DNA of 64,000 nt from Alkalihalobacillus sp. AL-G (GTDB lineage Bacteria > Bacillota > Bacilli > Bacillales > Fictibacillaceae), in NCBI RefSeq assembly GCF_030643805.1, contig NZ_CP094656.1, positions 3,348,001 through 3,412,000 on the forward strand, written 5' to 3'. The position numbers and the translations under genes were made by a program. Positions 44,773-52,919 of this stretch are shown here, one piece after another. Below the pieces are notes generated by a model, which was not told the DNA's origin, ran no database searches, and was given only the letters and a program-made list of their open reading frames with translations. Numbering within the stretch: position 1 is the first letter of the stretch; each line of letters starts with the position of its first letter.

Positions 44773-45690
44773 TCAATCTAAACGAATACGCGGATCAATC
44801 AGTCCATACAGAATGTCAACGATAAAAATAGTAAAGATAAATAATACCGAATAGAAAATAGTTGTCCCCATTATAACCGGATAATCGTTCGTCATGATTG
44901 ACCGGATAAACTGCTCCCCAAGTCCTGGTACAGAAAAGATTCGCTCGATGACAAGGGTACCTGTCATGATCCCAATTGTCATAGGGCCGAGTATGGTAAT
45001 AATTGGAATTAAGGCATTACGAATTCCATGAAGAACAACAACCTTGAACTGGCTCAAACCTTTTGCCTTTGCTGTCATCATATACTCCTGCCCAAATACC
45101 TCAAGGAGTTCTGTACGCATAAATCGTGCCGCTATCGCCATCGGGAAAATCGCAAGCGAAATTGTCGGCATGATCGTATATTCGAACCCTTCCCAAAATG
45201 CAACAGGTAACCATTGAAGCTTCACACCTACGTAATATTGTAAAAGTGCCGCAAATACGAAACTAGGGATCGAGATGCCGATGACTGAAATGAGTGTAGA
45301 AGAGTAATCCCAAATTGTATTATGCTTAATCGCAGAAAACGCCCCTAAAATGATGCCTAAGAGGCTTCCGACAATCATAGATTGCAATCCTAAATACGCT
45401 GATGGGCCAATCCTATCCATGATCATACCTGTCACAGAGCGCCCATCAAATTGAAATGAAAGGCCGAGATCACCTTTAGCTAAATTCATCAAATAATTTA
45501 CGTATTGAATCGGTACAGGATCATCTAAATTATATTTTTCTAAAATTTTCGCCTCCTGCTCCGCTGTCAATTTTGCATCAAGGCTTAAAGGTGAACCAGG
45601 CATCAGTTTCATGAGGAAAAACGTTGCCGACGCAATGACAAACATCGTTATAAGCATATAAATAACTCGCTTTAAAAAATAAGATTTCAT
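44773..45690 (-). CDS. Oligopeptide ABC transporter permease OppB-like (orphan)
   Basis: 305-aa permease with six helices. OppB motifs are LGLSFQFDGRSV, RFMRTELLEVFGQEYMMTAK with AKGLS (coupling loop), and the C-terminal YGLIDPRIRLD. It ends in a terminator and has no OppA, OppC, OppD or OppF neighbours, so it is an orphan here, perhaps a remnant of a larger operon. Confidence 0.85.
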   Translation of the reverse strand: MKSYFLKRVIYMLITMFVIASATFFLMKLMPGSPLSLDAKLTAEQEAKILEKYNLDDPVPIQYVNYLMNLAKGDLGLSFQFDGRSVTGMIMDRIGPSAYLGLQSMIVGSLLGIILGAFSAIKHNTIWDYSSTLISVIGISIPSFVFAALLQYYVGVKLQWLPVAFWEGFEYTIMPTISLAIFPMAIAARFMRTELLEVFGQEYMMTAKAKGLSQFKVVVLHGIRNALIPIITILGPMTIGIMTGTLVIERIFSVPGLGEQFIRSIMTNDYPVIMGTTIFYSVLFIFTIFIVDILYGLIDPRIRLD

Positions 45691-45814
45691 AAAAACCCCC
45701 TACCAAAGTCTGACTTTTGTGATTATTTAAAGTATACTAGAAGATAGAATGGAAAAAAGTGATAATTTTTTGGAAGATTGTTCCCCTTTTATAGGGGTAT
45801 AGGGGGCTTTTAAA

Positions 45815-46162
45815 ATGAGGTATTGTCACTACTATTTACAGCTATGTGACCTTTTCTCGCCGGAAGAGCTTGTTGAGGTGCGCCTAAGTCGACTTGCTGA
45901 TGAGTGGAGAATCACGACACGGTATGCAAAGAAAATTGTGCAGGAGCTTAATCGGTCGGGTTGGATCATGTGGAAACCGGGGGTAGGACGTGGTAACGTC
46001 TCGAAGCTTCGACTTCTCCACACGAAAGAGCACGCTGCATTGGGTCTTGCAAAGGAACATGTTCGAAAAAAGAAAATTAAAGAAGCATTCGTCTTGATTC
46101 ACACACATGCTCCAGAGGTTAAAGATAACTTTGTGGACTGGTTGACCGATCCCTCACTTTAG
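45815..46162 (+). pseudogene. Truncated SgrR-like regulator (DNA-binding domain only)
   Basis: 115 aa. YLQLCDLFSPEELVEVRLSR and GWIMWKPGVGRGNVSKLRLL match the winged-helix N-terminal domain of SgrR-like regulators. Full-length members have about 570-600 residues with a solute-binding C-terminal half. Here the frame stops at 46162, where a fragment of an unrelated gene begins on the other strand, so the gene was probably cut by a deletion. The short product could still bind DNA. Confidence 0.65.
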
Positions 46163-46480
46163 GCTATGAGCTGGGGGGTTATTTTTTGTTCTCTCCATGA
46201 CTGGAACCAAATGCAGAATTCATCCGAGCCATTTTTGCAAGAAGGGTATCGGATAGATATATCGAATTTGGTCTTGTGCTTCACAACACTTTTCTTAAAC
46301 TCGGCTTGCCATGATAGCTTCCTGTGCCGCTTTGCCCCACACCCCCGAAAGGAAGATAAGGTGTGGCGACATGCAGCAACGTATCATTGATACACTCACC
46401 ACCGTAGGTCTTCATAATATACTCTTGATTTCGTTTGTGGAAAGTATATGAGTGCAAGCGATTTAGGAAACCGACGTATA
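46160..46480 (-). pseudogene. Remnant of an aldehyde dehydrogenase (C-terminus)
   Basis: On the minus strand [40 protein letters not shown] and, after a one-base frameshift, [20 protein letters not shown] form the C-terminal end of a class 3 aldehyde dehydrogenase. No N-terminal part is present. The catalytic domain is gone, so this is a relic. Confidence 0.8.
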
Positions 46481-46493
46481 TTTTGGAAGCTTG

Positions 46494-47261
46494 TTATCTA
46501 AGATCCTCTCTAATAATATTAACGGACCCGACTCCCATATCAAGATCGATCTCAAGCTTCACATCCGATTCATTATAGGCATTATTTAAATAGGAGTTAC
46601 CTTGAATCGTCAGTCCCTGTATATTCAGTCCGCCAACTCCCAAATCCGCCGTTATGCGTACCCCGACATCTTCAGGGATAAAGATGGTAGTATCCCCAAC
46701 GCCACCGTCAATGCTAACGTTAAAGCTTCTTTCCCAATCCCCGCTTAAATCGAGAACGGTTTCGCCAACTCCTGAATCAATATCAAGTCTGGTGAGATTG
46801 AGCCCGCTTAGATCCAATTTACTATCCCCGACACCTGTGGAAACCTCCAAATCTAACGGCACCTTGTCATTTAAAGCGATTTCCCATTCGTCCGTCTGTT
46901 CACCGAACCGTATCCAATCAAAGTCCAACCAAGAATCCTTATCTTCATTGGATACATCAAGTTCTCCTTTTCCACCATTAACTTCATATGCTATGTCAGG
47001 CTTTCCAGCATTTTCGTTATAATGAAATTTACCTCTCATTAAATCTTCTGCACCACCGTTGACTGTTAAATCAGCAATCCCCATTTCAATTTCGGCTTCA
47101 ACAGAGCTTGCTTCATTAAGCTCAACTACTTCTATATACTCTCCATTATTTTTATCATTAGAGGGTTGAAATCCCGTTACAACGATTCCTCCAACACCAA
47201 TTAAAAATATTGCGAATGCTGCCAATGCGATTTTACCAAGTTTGGTGTGCTCTAAATTCAC
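46494..47261 (-). CDS. DUF4097/LiaF-like toastrack membrane protein
   Basis: 255 aa. One N-terminal membrane helix (about 10-30), then repeated beta elements (DLEVSTGVGDSKLDLSG, LDIDSGVGETVLDLSG, SIDGGVGDTTIFIPEDVG) of the toastrack fold seen in LiaF and related proteins. Last gene of a padR-DUF1700-DUF4097 operon; overlaps the previous gene by 4 bp. Likely an envelope-stress or cell-surface sensing module. Confidence 0.85.
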   Translation of the reverse strand: MNLEHTKLGKIALAAFAIFLIGVGGIVVTGFQPSNDKNNGEYIEVVELNEASSVEAEIEMGIADLTVNGGAEDLMRGKFHYNENAGKPDIAYEVNGGKGELDVSNEDKDSWLDFDWIRFGEQTDEWEIALNDKVPLDLEVSTGVGDSKLDLSGLNLTRLDIDSGVGETVLDLSGDWERSFNVSIDGGVGDTTIFIPEDVGVRITADLGVGGLNIQGLTIQGNSYLNNAYNESDVKLEIDLDMGVGSVNIIREDLR

Positions 47262-47815
47262 GCTTTGTACCCCCTTACAATTTTAACATTGAACTGTAAA
47301 TATTTGACGACCCCGATATAAACAAACTTTGTAAGATAGATCATTCCGACTGAAAGAAGAACGCCAAGTCCACCCGTCGCCATGATCAAAAACAGTGATT
47401 CCATAAATTGATCGTTCTCTGCCAACAATGCCTTGATCAAAATGAAAATTGGCGTAACGATCAAAGCTAACGTTGTTGCATACAACCCGATCATAATTCC
47501 AACTAGGCCAAAAAACGGTCCCAAAACAAATACAAGATTGAAGAATCCGAGACTCAAGGTCGCAATGACCGCCTTCGATATATTGCTTACCGATTGATTT
47601 TCTTTTGCCTGGTTTATACGGAAATCCGCTTTAAGTTCTTTTGCGATTGTTCTCGGATTTCCTAGTGATTCAGAAACCTCATGTTGACTCTTTCCTTCCT
47701 CTTTCCCGATCTCAAAATGCTCGTTATAGTCGAATAGGATCTCTTTTCGTTCCGATTCTGGTAGTTCATGTAACAAGCGCTCCAGTTCATTCAAGAATTC
47801 ACTTCTTGTCATCAT
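47258..47815 (-). CDS. DUF1700 membrane protein
   Basis: 185 aa, MMTRSEFLNELERLLHELPE onward, with the N-terminal HAAS-type helix bundle (YNEHFEIGKEEGKSQHEVSE) and three to four membrane helices. Typical partner of PadR regulators. GGAGG 6 nt upstream of 47815. It overlaps padR. Confidence 0.87.
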   Translation of the reverse strand: MMTRSEFLNELERLLHELPESERKEILFDYNEHFEIGKEEGKSQHEVSESLGNPRTIAKELKADFRINQAKENQSVSNISKAVIATLSLGFFNLVFVLGPFFGLVGIMIGLYATTLALIVTPIFILIKALLAENDQFMESLFLIMATGGLGVLLSVGMIYLTKFVYIGVVKYLQFNVKIVRGYKA

Positions 47816-48128
47816 CCAGCCCCTCCTTAATAATCCTCTCAACACCATCCGAAAATGTCCTCCACTCATTTATCAAGTTAAGCATTTCCCGCTTACCTGT
47901 ATCGGTCAATCGGTAATACTTGCGTGGGGGACCTTCCTGCGATTCCTTTAGATAGGTAGTAAAATAATCATCCTTCGTAAGACGTCGCAGTAACGGATAA
48001 ACAGTTCCTTCCGAAATCGCAAATTTCTCTGAAATGCTATTCGCGAGCTCATATCCATAGCGATCCTTCTTTGCTGCTAGAACCATGACACACAACGTCA
48101 ATACGCCCTTCTTGAATTGTGGGTTCAT
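47799..48128 (-). CDS. PadR-family regulator
   Basis: 109-aa winged-helix repressor. YGYELANSISEKFAISEGTVYPLLRRL and YYRLTDTGKREML are diagnostic. First gene of the operon, presumably autoregulatory. The repeated AGTACTGTTT/AAACAGTACC sequences near 48155-48230 may be operators. Confidence 0.9.
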   Translation of the reverse strand: MNPQFKKGVLTLCVMVLAAKKDRYGYELANSISEKFAISEGTVYPLLRRLTKDDYFTTYLKESQEGPPRKYYRLTDTGKREMLNLINEWRTFSDGVERIIKEGLDDDKK

Positions 48129-48331
48129 CCTATATCATCACCTGCTTTTTTATAGTACTGTTTAATGTATAATACTGACTTTTCAATAATATACCATCTA
48201 CCTACTATACAATGCAAGGTACTGTTTGAAAAATAATAAAAATGCCTAGGTCGGCGAACTGAAGTCAAGAAGTTGCATTTATGTGCACGAGGGGTATTCT
48301 AGAGAGAGAAAATTATTGGAGGAGGACGACG

Positions 48332-48787
48332 ATGCATCCACTATTAAAAAAGATGAACTATAAAAATCAATCATCCGTCTACGTCATTAAAGCACCTAAG
48401 GAATTTGAAACACAAATGAAAGAAATAGCTGATGAGACAACACTTCTAAAAGACCTCAATACAGATGAGAAAATAGGTTTCGTAATCGTTTTTTGCTATG
48501 AAAAAGCTGATGTAGAACCACATGCACAAAAAATAATGCCTAGATTAGAAGAAGAGGCATTGGTCTGGTTTGCCTACCCGAAAAAATCATCGAAACGATA
48601 TAAATCTGATATTTCAAGAGATACAGGCTGGGAGCCGCTTGGACATACTGGTTTTGAACCTGTTCGCCAGGTAGCTATTGATGAAGATTGGTCAGCATTA
48701 AGATTCAAAAACGTTGACGATATCAAAACACTTACGCGTAATAAGAAGATGACACTGAGCGAAAAAGGTAAAGCACGTAAAAGTTAA
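48332..48787 (+). CDS. Conserved hypothetical protein, 151 aa
   Basis: Soluble protein MHPLLKKMNYKNQSSVYVIK onward. The conserved-looking core is ALVWFAYPKKSSKRYKSDIS and PVRQVAIDEDWSALRFK, reminiscent of DUF3052-type proteins. GGAGGAGG upstream of the ATG at 48332 overrules a longer frame. Function unknown. Confidence 0.7.
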   Translation: MHPLLKKMNYKNQSSVYVIKAPKEFETQMKEIADETTLLKDLNTDEKIGFVIVFCYEKADVEPHAQKIMPRLEEEALVWFAYPKKSSKRYKSDISRDTGWEPLGHTGFEPVRQVAIDEDWSALRFKNVDDIKTLTRNKKMTLSEKGKARKS

Positions 48788-49080
48788 TGAAATGCAGAAA
48801 ACTGAGTACACCACTGCACTCAGGTTTCTATCTTTCCGAATAATCCAATTGTTTGCGCCTTTACATTTTTATCAGTTTGCCCCAATAAAAGGGCATTTGA
48901 TTAGGAGGTGGGCTTTCTCTATTCCACTGCCCCATTCGTAAGTGATGAAGTCTCACTATTTCGATACATTTCACTTGACTGGATTCCTTCCCTAGACCTA
49001 GAAATCTCTTTTGTCAGTTCATCTACACTCGATCTAATGTTCCCTTAACTTTGATCGACTGCAAATCCTTATACACTAAA
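48788..49080. other. Intergenic region after the 151-aa protein gene
   Basis: A weak terminator-like hairpin (ACTGAGT...ACTCAGGT, 48801-48826) follows the gene. The rest is unremarkable AT-rich DNA with no gene. Confidence 0.5.
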
Positions 49081-49117
49081 AAAGGGAGGGTGACTCAAAG
49101 CGTGTCACCCTCCCTTT
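49081..49117 (-). terminator. Terminator of the CBO0543 pair
   Basis: Perfect 14-bp stem AAAGGGAGGGTGAC/GTCACCCTCCCTTT with a 9-nt loop, T-rich on the minus strand, immediately after the downstream gene. Confidence 0.85.
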
Positions 49118-49121
49118 CTAT

Positions 49122-49679
49122 TCACTTTATATTTGCCTGGGCTTTGGCCAGAACTGAATCGACGAACCATTTTATGAACACTGCCAATATGAAGTAACCC
49201 GAGAACGAATAGATGTGTTTCCATTTAAGCAACTGGTAAATATCGATCTTTACAAAAAACGGTTCCACGATAAATGCACCGAATAACGATGTGATCAATG
49301 AAGCGAGAAGAAATCGCCTCCACGTAGGAAAATACTGATAAACAAGCATATACCCGATAGGCAAAACTGAAAAATCCATTGGTAAAAGCTGTGGTATCAT
49401 CGGGATTAACTCAACCTGGTATATCCATCCGCCTAAAACAATACCAAGCGTATCTAAAAAGCTGGCCATGGCGCTGATCGTCATCCCGACTGCGAAAATT
49501 TTGAATAACCGTCGCCGGTCGACCAGAAACCACCAAACAATCCATGGAACAATTAATAGGGTAAGCAGCAGCCACCAGTTTGGAGAAAAGAGACCGTGTT
49601 CTCTCCAAAGCTCCAAACTTTCAATTATTACCCCTTGCTGTGCATCGACTATATCTTGAATGTGGTCTTGATGTTTCAT
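49122..49679 (-). CDS. CBO0543-family membrane protein
   Basis: 185 aa, about five membrane helices, with the family-like PMDFSVLPIGYMLVYQYFPTW segment. Start overlaps the stop of the related upstream gene (ATGA). Function of the family is unknown; members are common in spore formers. Confidence 0.7.
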   Translation of the reverse strand: MKHQDHIQDIVDAQQGVIIESLELWREHGLFSPNWWLLLTLLIVPWIVWWFLVDRRRLFKIFAVGMTISAMASFLDTLGIVLGGWIYQVELIPMIPQLLPMDFSVLPIGYMLVYQYFPTWRRFLLASLITSLFGAFIVEPFFVKIDIYQLLKWKHIYSFSGYFILAVFIKWFVDSVLAKAQANIK

Positions 49680-50203
49680 ACCGTTAATAACCGCCTCTCT
49701 GCACTACGGTCTACCGGGACGTCAAAGATGCTTAACAAAACAACGATAATGATGATAGAGATGATATAAGCTATGACCGGATGTTTATAGTGAAGACGAA
49801 TCATTGGAAACATGAAAGATAGGAATCCAAGCGACCAACCGATTGACCATCCGTGTTGATACTCGATACGCCCAAATAAAGAACCGATAAATTCAGATCC
49901 TATATAAATGAAAATCCATTTTATGTTGTGAATTATTATCTTTAATCTCGTCTCTGGATAATTCGATAAGAAGAGGATGACAGTTGCGGGAAAAATAATG
50001 AACGTATACATAATCTCTATAAGCGCATAAGAAATTCCAAATTCGGGGTTGACTTTCCAAAGTAAATACCTGGAACATAAAAACATATATAGAAGGTTCA
50101 TGAGCGGCATATATAGCATTGTCGCATGATAATCTTTCCAATTTCGCCAATCAGCCCATTTCCAAGCAGCCAGTAACGCCCAAATGGTATAAGCAATATG
50201 CAT
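49676..50203 (-). CDS. CBO0543-like membrane protein
   Basis: 175 aa with five to six helices. YMPLMNLLYMFLCSRYLLWK and ALIEIMYTFIIFPATVILFL recall CBO0543 proteins. Of three in-frame ATGs the one at 50203 has GAGGG 8 nt upstream. It forms a two-gene operon with its paralogue. Confidence 0.65.
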   Translation of the reverse strand: MHIAYTIWALLAAWKWADWRNWKDYHATMLYMPLMNLLYMFLCSRYLLWKVNPEFGISYALIEIMYTFIIFPATVILFLSNYPETRLKIIIHNIKWIFIYIGSEFIGSLFGRIEYQHGWSIGWSLGFLSFMFPMIRLHYKHPVIAYIISIIIIVVLLSIFDVPVDRSAERRLLTV

Positions 50204-50271
50204 TTTCATTTCCCTCATAGTTATATTAATTTATATTTCACATCTTCTCCTTATAGTGTTATACAATTGTC

Positions 50272-50299
50272 TTGAACTATGCATTTTTCCTTGTATACT
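50272..50299 (+). promoter_or_regulatory. Sigma-A-like promoter of the murG paralogue
   Basis: TTGAAC (50272-50277), 16-nt spacer, TATACT (50294-50299), 70 bp before the gene. The palindrome AAGCAATTGCTT follows at 50302-50313 and could be an operator. Confidence 0.6.
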
Positions 50300-50370
50300 A
50301 GAAAGCAATTGCTTATATATAAGAATGTATACATTTTTATTTAGTTACGGAATGTCTTGAGGAGGCAGCT

Positions 50371-51438
50371 ATGAAAAAAATATTGTTGACTGGCGGCGGT
50401 ACGACAGGCCATGTCGCTGTGAACCTTGCCTTGATTCCAGTTCTTAAAGAAAATGGCTGGAAAATAGATTATATTGGCTCACATGATGGAATTGAACGTG
50501 AACTGATCGAAAAAATTCCCGATGTTACATATCACCCAATCTCTACTGGAAAGCTTAGACGCTATTTTGACGTTAAAAATTTCAAAGACCCATTTAAAGT
50601 AATGAAAGGCGTGGCGCAGTCCTTTAGGATTTTGCGTAAGGTTAAACCGAGCATCATTTTTTCGAAGGGTGGTTTCGTTTCAGTACCTGTCATCCTTTCT
50701 GCTTGGATGAACCGGATTCCTGTCATTTCTCACGAATCTGATGTCAGCCCAGGACTCGCAAACAAAATATCGATGCCCTTTGCTTCAAAAGTGTGCGTTA
50801 CGTTTCCAGAAACTCTTGAACATCTTCCAAAAGAAAAAGGAATCATGCTTGGCGCAATCATCCGTAATGAATTGAAAAAAGGCTCCAAACAAGCGGGACT
50901 TCAGTTTTGTCGGTTTAACGGAACAAAGCCGGTCATTCTTATCATGGGTGGCAGTCAAGGATCAAAACGTGTGAATGAAGTGGTACGGAACCTTTTACCC
51001 ACACTCACGAAAAAATATCAGGTTGTCCACCTTTGTGGTAAAGGAAAAGTGGATGATTCCTTCTCAATGAGCGGTTACCGACAATATGAGTACGTAAATG
51101 AGGAGCTTCCAGACGTTCTTGCAATGACAGACCTTGTCATTTCCAGGGCAGGCTCCAACTCGATTTATGAATTTTTAAGTTTACAAATCCCGATGATTCT
51201 CATACCACTGTCACGCCAATCTAGCAGGGGCGATCAGATCCTGAATGCGAACTCGTTTGAGAAACAAGGGTTTGCACAGGTTATACAAGAAGAAGACCTT
51301 GCTGAGAAGGTTCTTGAAAAGAGCATTGAAGTTAGTTTTGCAAAACGTGCCGAATACAAAACGAATATGGCCCGGAACGACATCGGGGATCCGCTTGCCA
51401 AACTTTACGAGATGATTGAAAAGTATAGTAAACAATGA
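50371..51438 (+). CDS. murG: MurG-like UDP-GlcNAc transferase (undecaprenyl-PP-MurNAc)
   Basis: 355-aa GT28 glycosyltransferase. [19 protein letters not shown] (lipid I-binding glycine loop), [35 protein letters not shown] and [20 protein letters not shown] are MurG signatures. Makes lipid II from lipid I at the membrane. It stands outside a dcw cluster, so it is probably a second MurG, as in the B. cereus group. GGAGG precedes the ATG. Confidence 0.9.
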   Translation: MKKILLTGGGTTGHVAVNLALIPVLKENGWKIDYIGSHDGIERELIEKIPDVTYHPISTGKLRRYFDVKNFKDPFKVMKGVAQSFRILRKVKPSIIFSKGGFVSVPVILSAWMNRIPVISHESDVSPGLANKISMPFASKVCVTFPETLEHLPKEKGIMLGAIIRNELKKGSKQAGLQFCRFNGTKPVILIMGGSQGSKRVNEVVRNLLPTLTKKYQVVHLCGKGKVDDSFSMSGYRQYEYVNEELPDVLAMTDLVISRAGSNSIYEFLSLQIPMILIPLSRQSSRGDQILNANSFEKQGFAQVIQEEDLAEKVLEKSIEVSFAKRAEYKTNMARNDIGDPLAKLYEMIEKYSKQ

Positions 51439-51473
51439 AAGTAAGCATTTTATTAAGAAAGGAGTGCATGCCA

Positions 51474-51590
51474 ATGTCCACACTCAAGAAAATCGCGAAG
51501 GCTTTCATTGTCAAAAAAGGATATAGTTTTGCGAAAAAACATATCATACCCAGGGCGAAACAGGAACTTGAAAAACGACGTAAGAAATAA
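51474..51590 (+). CDS. Small basic protein, 38 aa (unknown)
   Basis: MSTLKKIAKAFIVKKGYSFA onward, ending EKRRKK; net charge strongly positive, possibly one amphipathic helix. AAAGGAG 9 nt upstream, 35 bp after murG, so probably in the same transcript. Not recognised. Confidence 0.6.
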   Translation: MSTLKKIAKAFIVKKGYSFAKKHIIPRAKQELEKRRKK

Positions 51591-51668
51591 ATGAAACCTC
51601 CTTTCTACTACTTCGTATAGAATAGGAGTTCCATTTGATTGTGAAAAAAATATGGAGGGATAAATTTT

Positions 51669-52115
51669 ATGAACAAGTGGATTCTAGCGATTACACTAGT
51701 TTCAGTTGCTGTTTTGAGTGGCTGTTCTTTGTTACAGGGGGTAAATGATTCACTCGAGTATGTGAATGAAGCGACTGATTATGTCAATAAAGCAACTACC
51801 TTTGCAGAAGAAGTTCCAGCCCTGGCCGAACAAGCCGTTTCTGATCAGGATGCACGTGTCCAATTGGAAGAACGACTGACACAAATGAAAGCGGACATTC
51901 AGAATTTTAATGAACTGAACCCTCCAGGTGTTGCAGAAGATGTCCACCAAACGATTGTCGGTTACAACACTACATTGGAACAAGGGATTGACAGCTATTT
52001 GAAAAGTATTGAAAATGGCGAGGTCAACCCTCAGCTTCTTGAAGAATACGGAATCCTCCAAACGGTCAACGAGCTTTCAAAAACGCTTGACTTGCTCCAA
52101 CAGATTGGTTCATAA
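51669..52115 (+). CDS. DUF6376-type lipoprotein
   Basis: 148-aa lipoprotein with lipobox LSGC (Cys19), followed by SLLQGVNDSLEYVNEATDYV, the typical DUF6376 opening, and an all-helical body. Function unknown. Followed by a strong terminator; it may share a transcript with murG. Confidence 0.78.
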   Translation: MNKWILAITLVSVAVLSGCSLLQGVNDSLEYVNEATDYVNKATTFAEEVPALAEQAVSDQDARVQLEERLTQMKADIQNFNELNPPGVAEDVHQTIVGYNTTLEQGIDSYLKSIENGEVNPQLLEEYGILQTVNELSKTLDLLQQIGS

Positions 52116-52127
52116 GTGTAACGTAAG

Positions 52128-52157
52128 AAAAGAGCCTGAAAACGCTAGGCTCTTTTG
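52128..52157 (+). terminator. Terminator after the lipoprotein gene
   Basis: Perfect 10-bp stem AAAAGAGCCT/AGGCTCTTTT, loop GAAAACGCT, then GCTTTTC. Confidence 0.88.
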
Positions 52158-52185
52158 CTTTTCTTATAGTTCTGTTGAAAATTTC

Positions 52186-52797
52186 CTACTTTGTTTGTTT
52201 TCGTCTTTTTATATACCAGCCAAGGCCGAACACAAATAGGACGACCAGAATGGTATAGATTACGTTCGAATATAAATCCATATAGTGAGTGATTTTCGTC
52301 CACGACTCACCAAGTGCTGCCCCTACTCCGATCAGGAGGACATTCCAAATCAGCGTTCCTAATGTTGTAAAGATCAAAAAGGTGACAAAGCCCATGTTTG
52401 TCATTCCCGCTGGAATGGATATGAGACTTCGGATGAGTGGAACCATCCGTCCAAAAAAGACAGTCCAAATCCCATAACGATCAAACCAGTGATCCGCTCG
52501 ATGAATATCTTCTTTTTTGATCCGGAGGATGCGACCCCAACGATCAATGATTTTTTCAAGATTTTCGACATCGATTAATAGTCCGATGCCATAAAGGACA
52601 ATGGCTCCAAACACAGATCCACCTGTCGCGGCCAACAATACACCGAAGAAGCCTAAGTGTGTCTTAGTCGTCATAAATCCGCTGAATGGCAATACAATTT
52701 CGGATGGGATCGGAGGAAATAAATTTTCTACTGCCATAATGAAAAATATGCCAAAATAACCGTATTGCTCGATTATATCTGTATACCAACTCTCCAT
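52186..52797 (-). CDS. DedA-family membrane protein
   Basis: 203 aa with about five helices. DedA signatures are ENLFPPIPSEIVLPFSGFM and FFGRMVPLIRSLISIPAGMT. Relatives flip undecaprenyl phosphate or phospholipids. GGAG 6 nt before the ATG at 52797. Its position near murG hints at a link to envelope lipid carriers (inference). Confidence 0.92.
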   Translation of the reverse strand: MESWYTDIIEQYGYFGIFFIMAVENLFPPIPSEIVLPFSGFMTTKTHLGFFGVLLAATGGSVFGAIVLYGIGLLIDVENLEKIIDRWGRILRIKKEDIHRADHWFDRYGIWTVFFGRMVPLIRSLISIPAGMTNMGFVTFLIFTTLGTLIWNVLLIGVGAALGESWTKITHYMDLYSNVIYTILVVLFVFGLGWYIKRRKQTK

Positions 52798-52854
52798 AAT
52801 GCTCTCCTCTACCATAAAAATAAAATGCTCCTACCCATTGTAACAAATTTAATA

Positions 52855-52913
52855 GGGTCAGGCACCGAAAAATACTGCAGATTCACCGCAGCATTTTGAA
52901 CGGCTCCTGACCC
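52855..52913 (-). terminator. Terminator of the amylase gene
   Basis: GGGTCAGG and CCTGACCC arms (8 bp) with a second CACCG/CGG pairing inside; a common Bacillus terminator form, 6 bp after the amylase stop. The T-run is weak (CCTATTAAATTT). Confidence 0.6.
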
Positions 52914-52919
52914 AAACCA

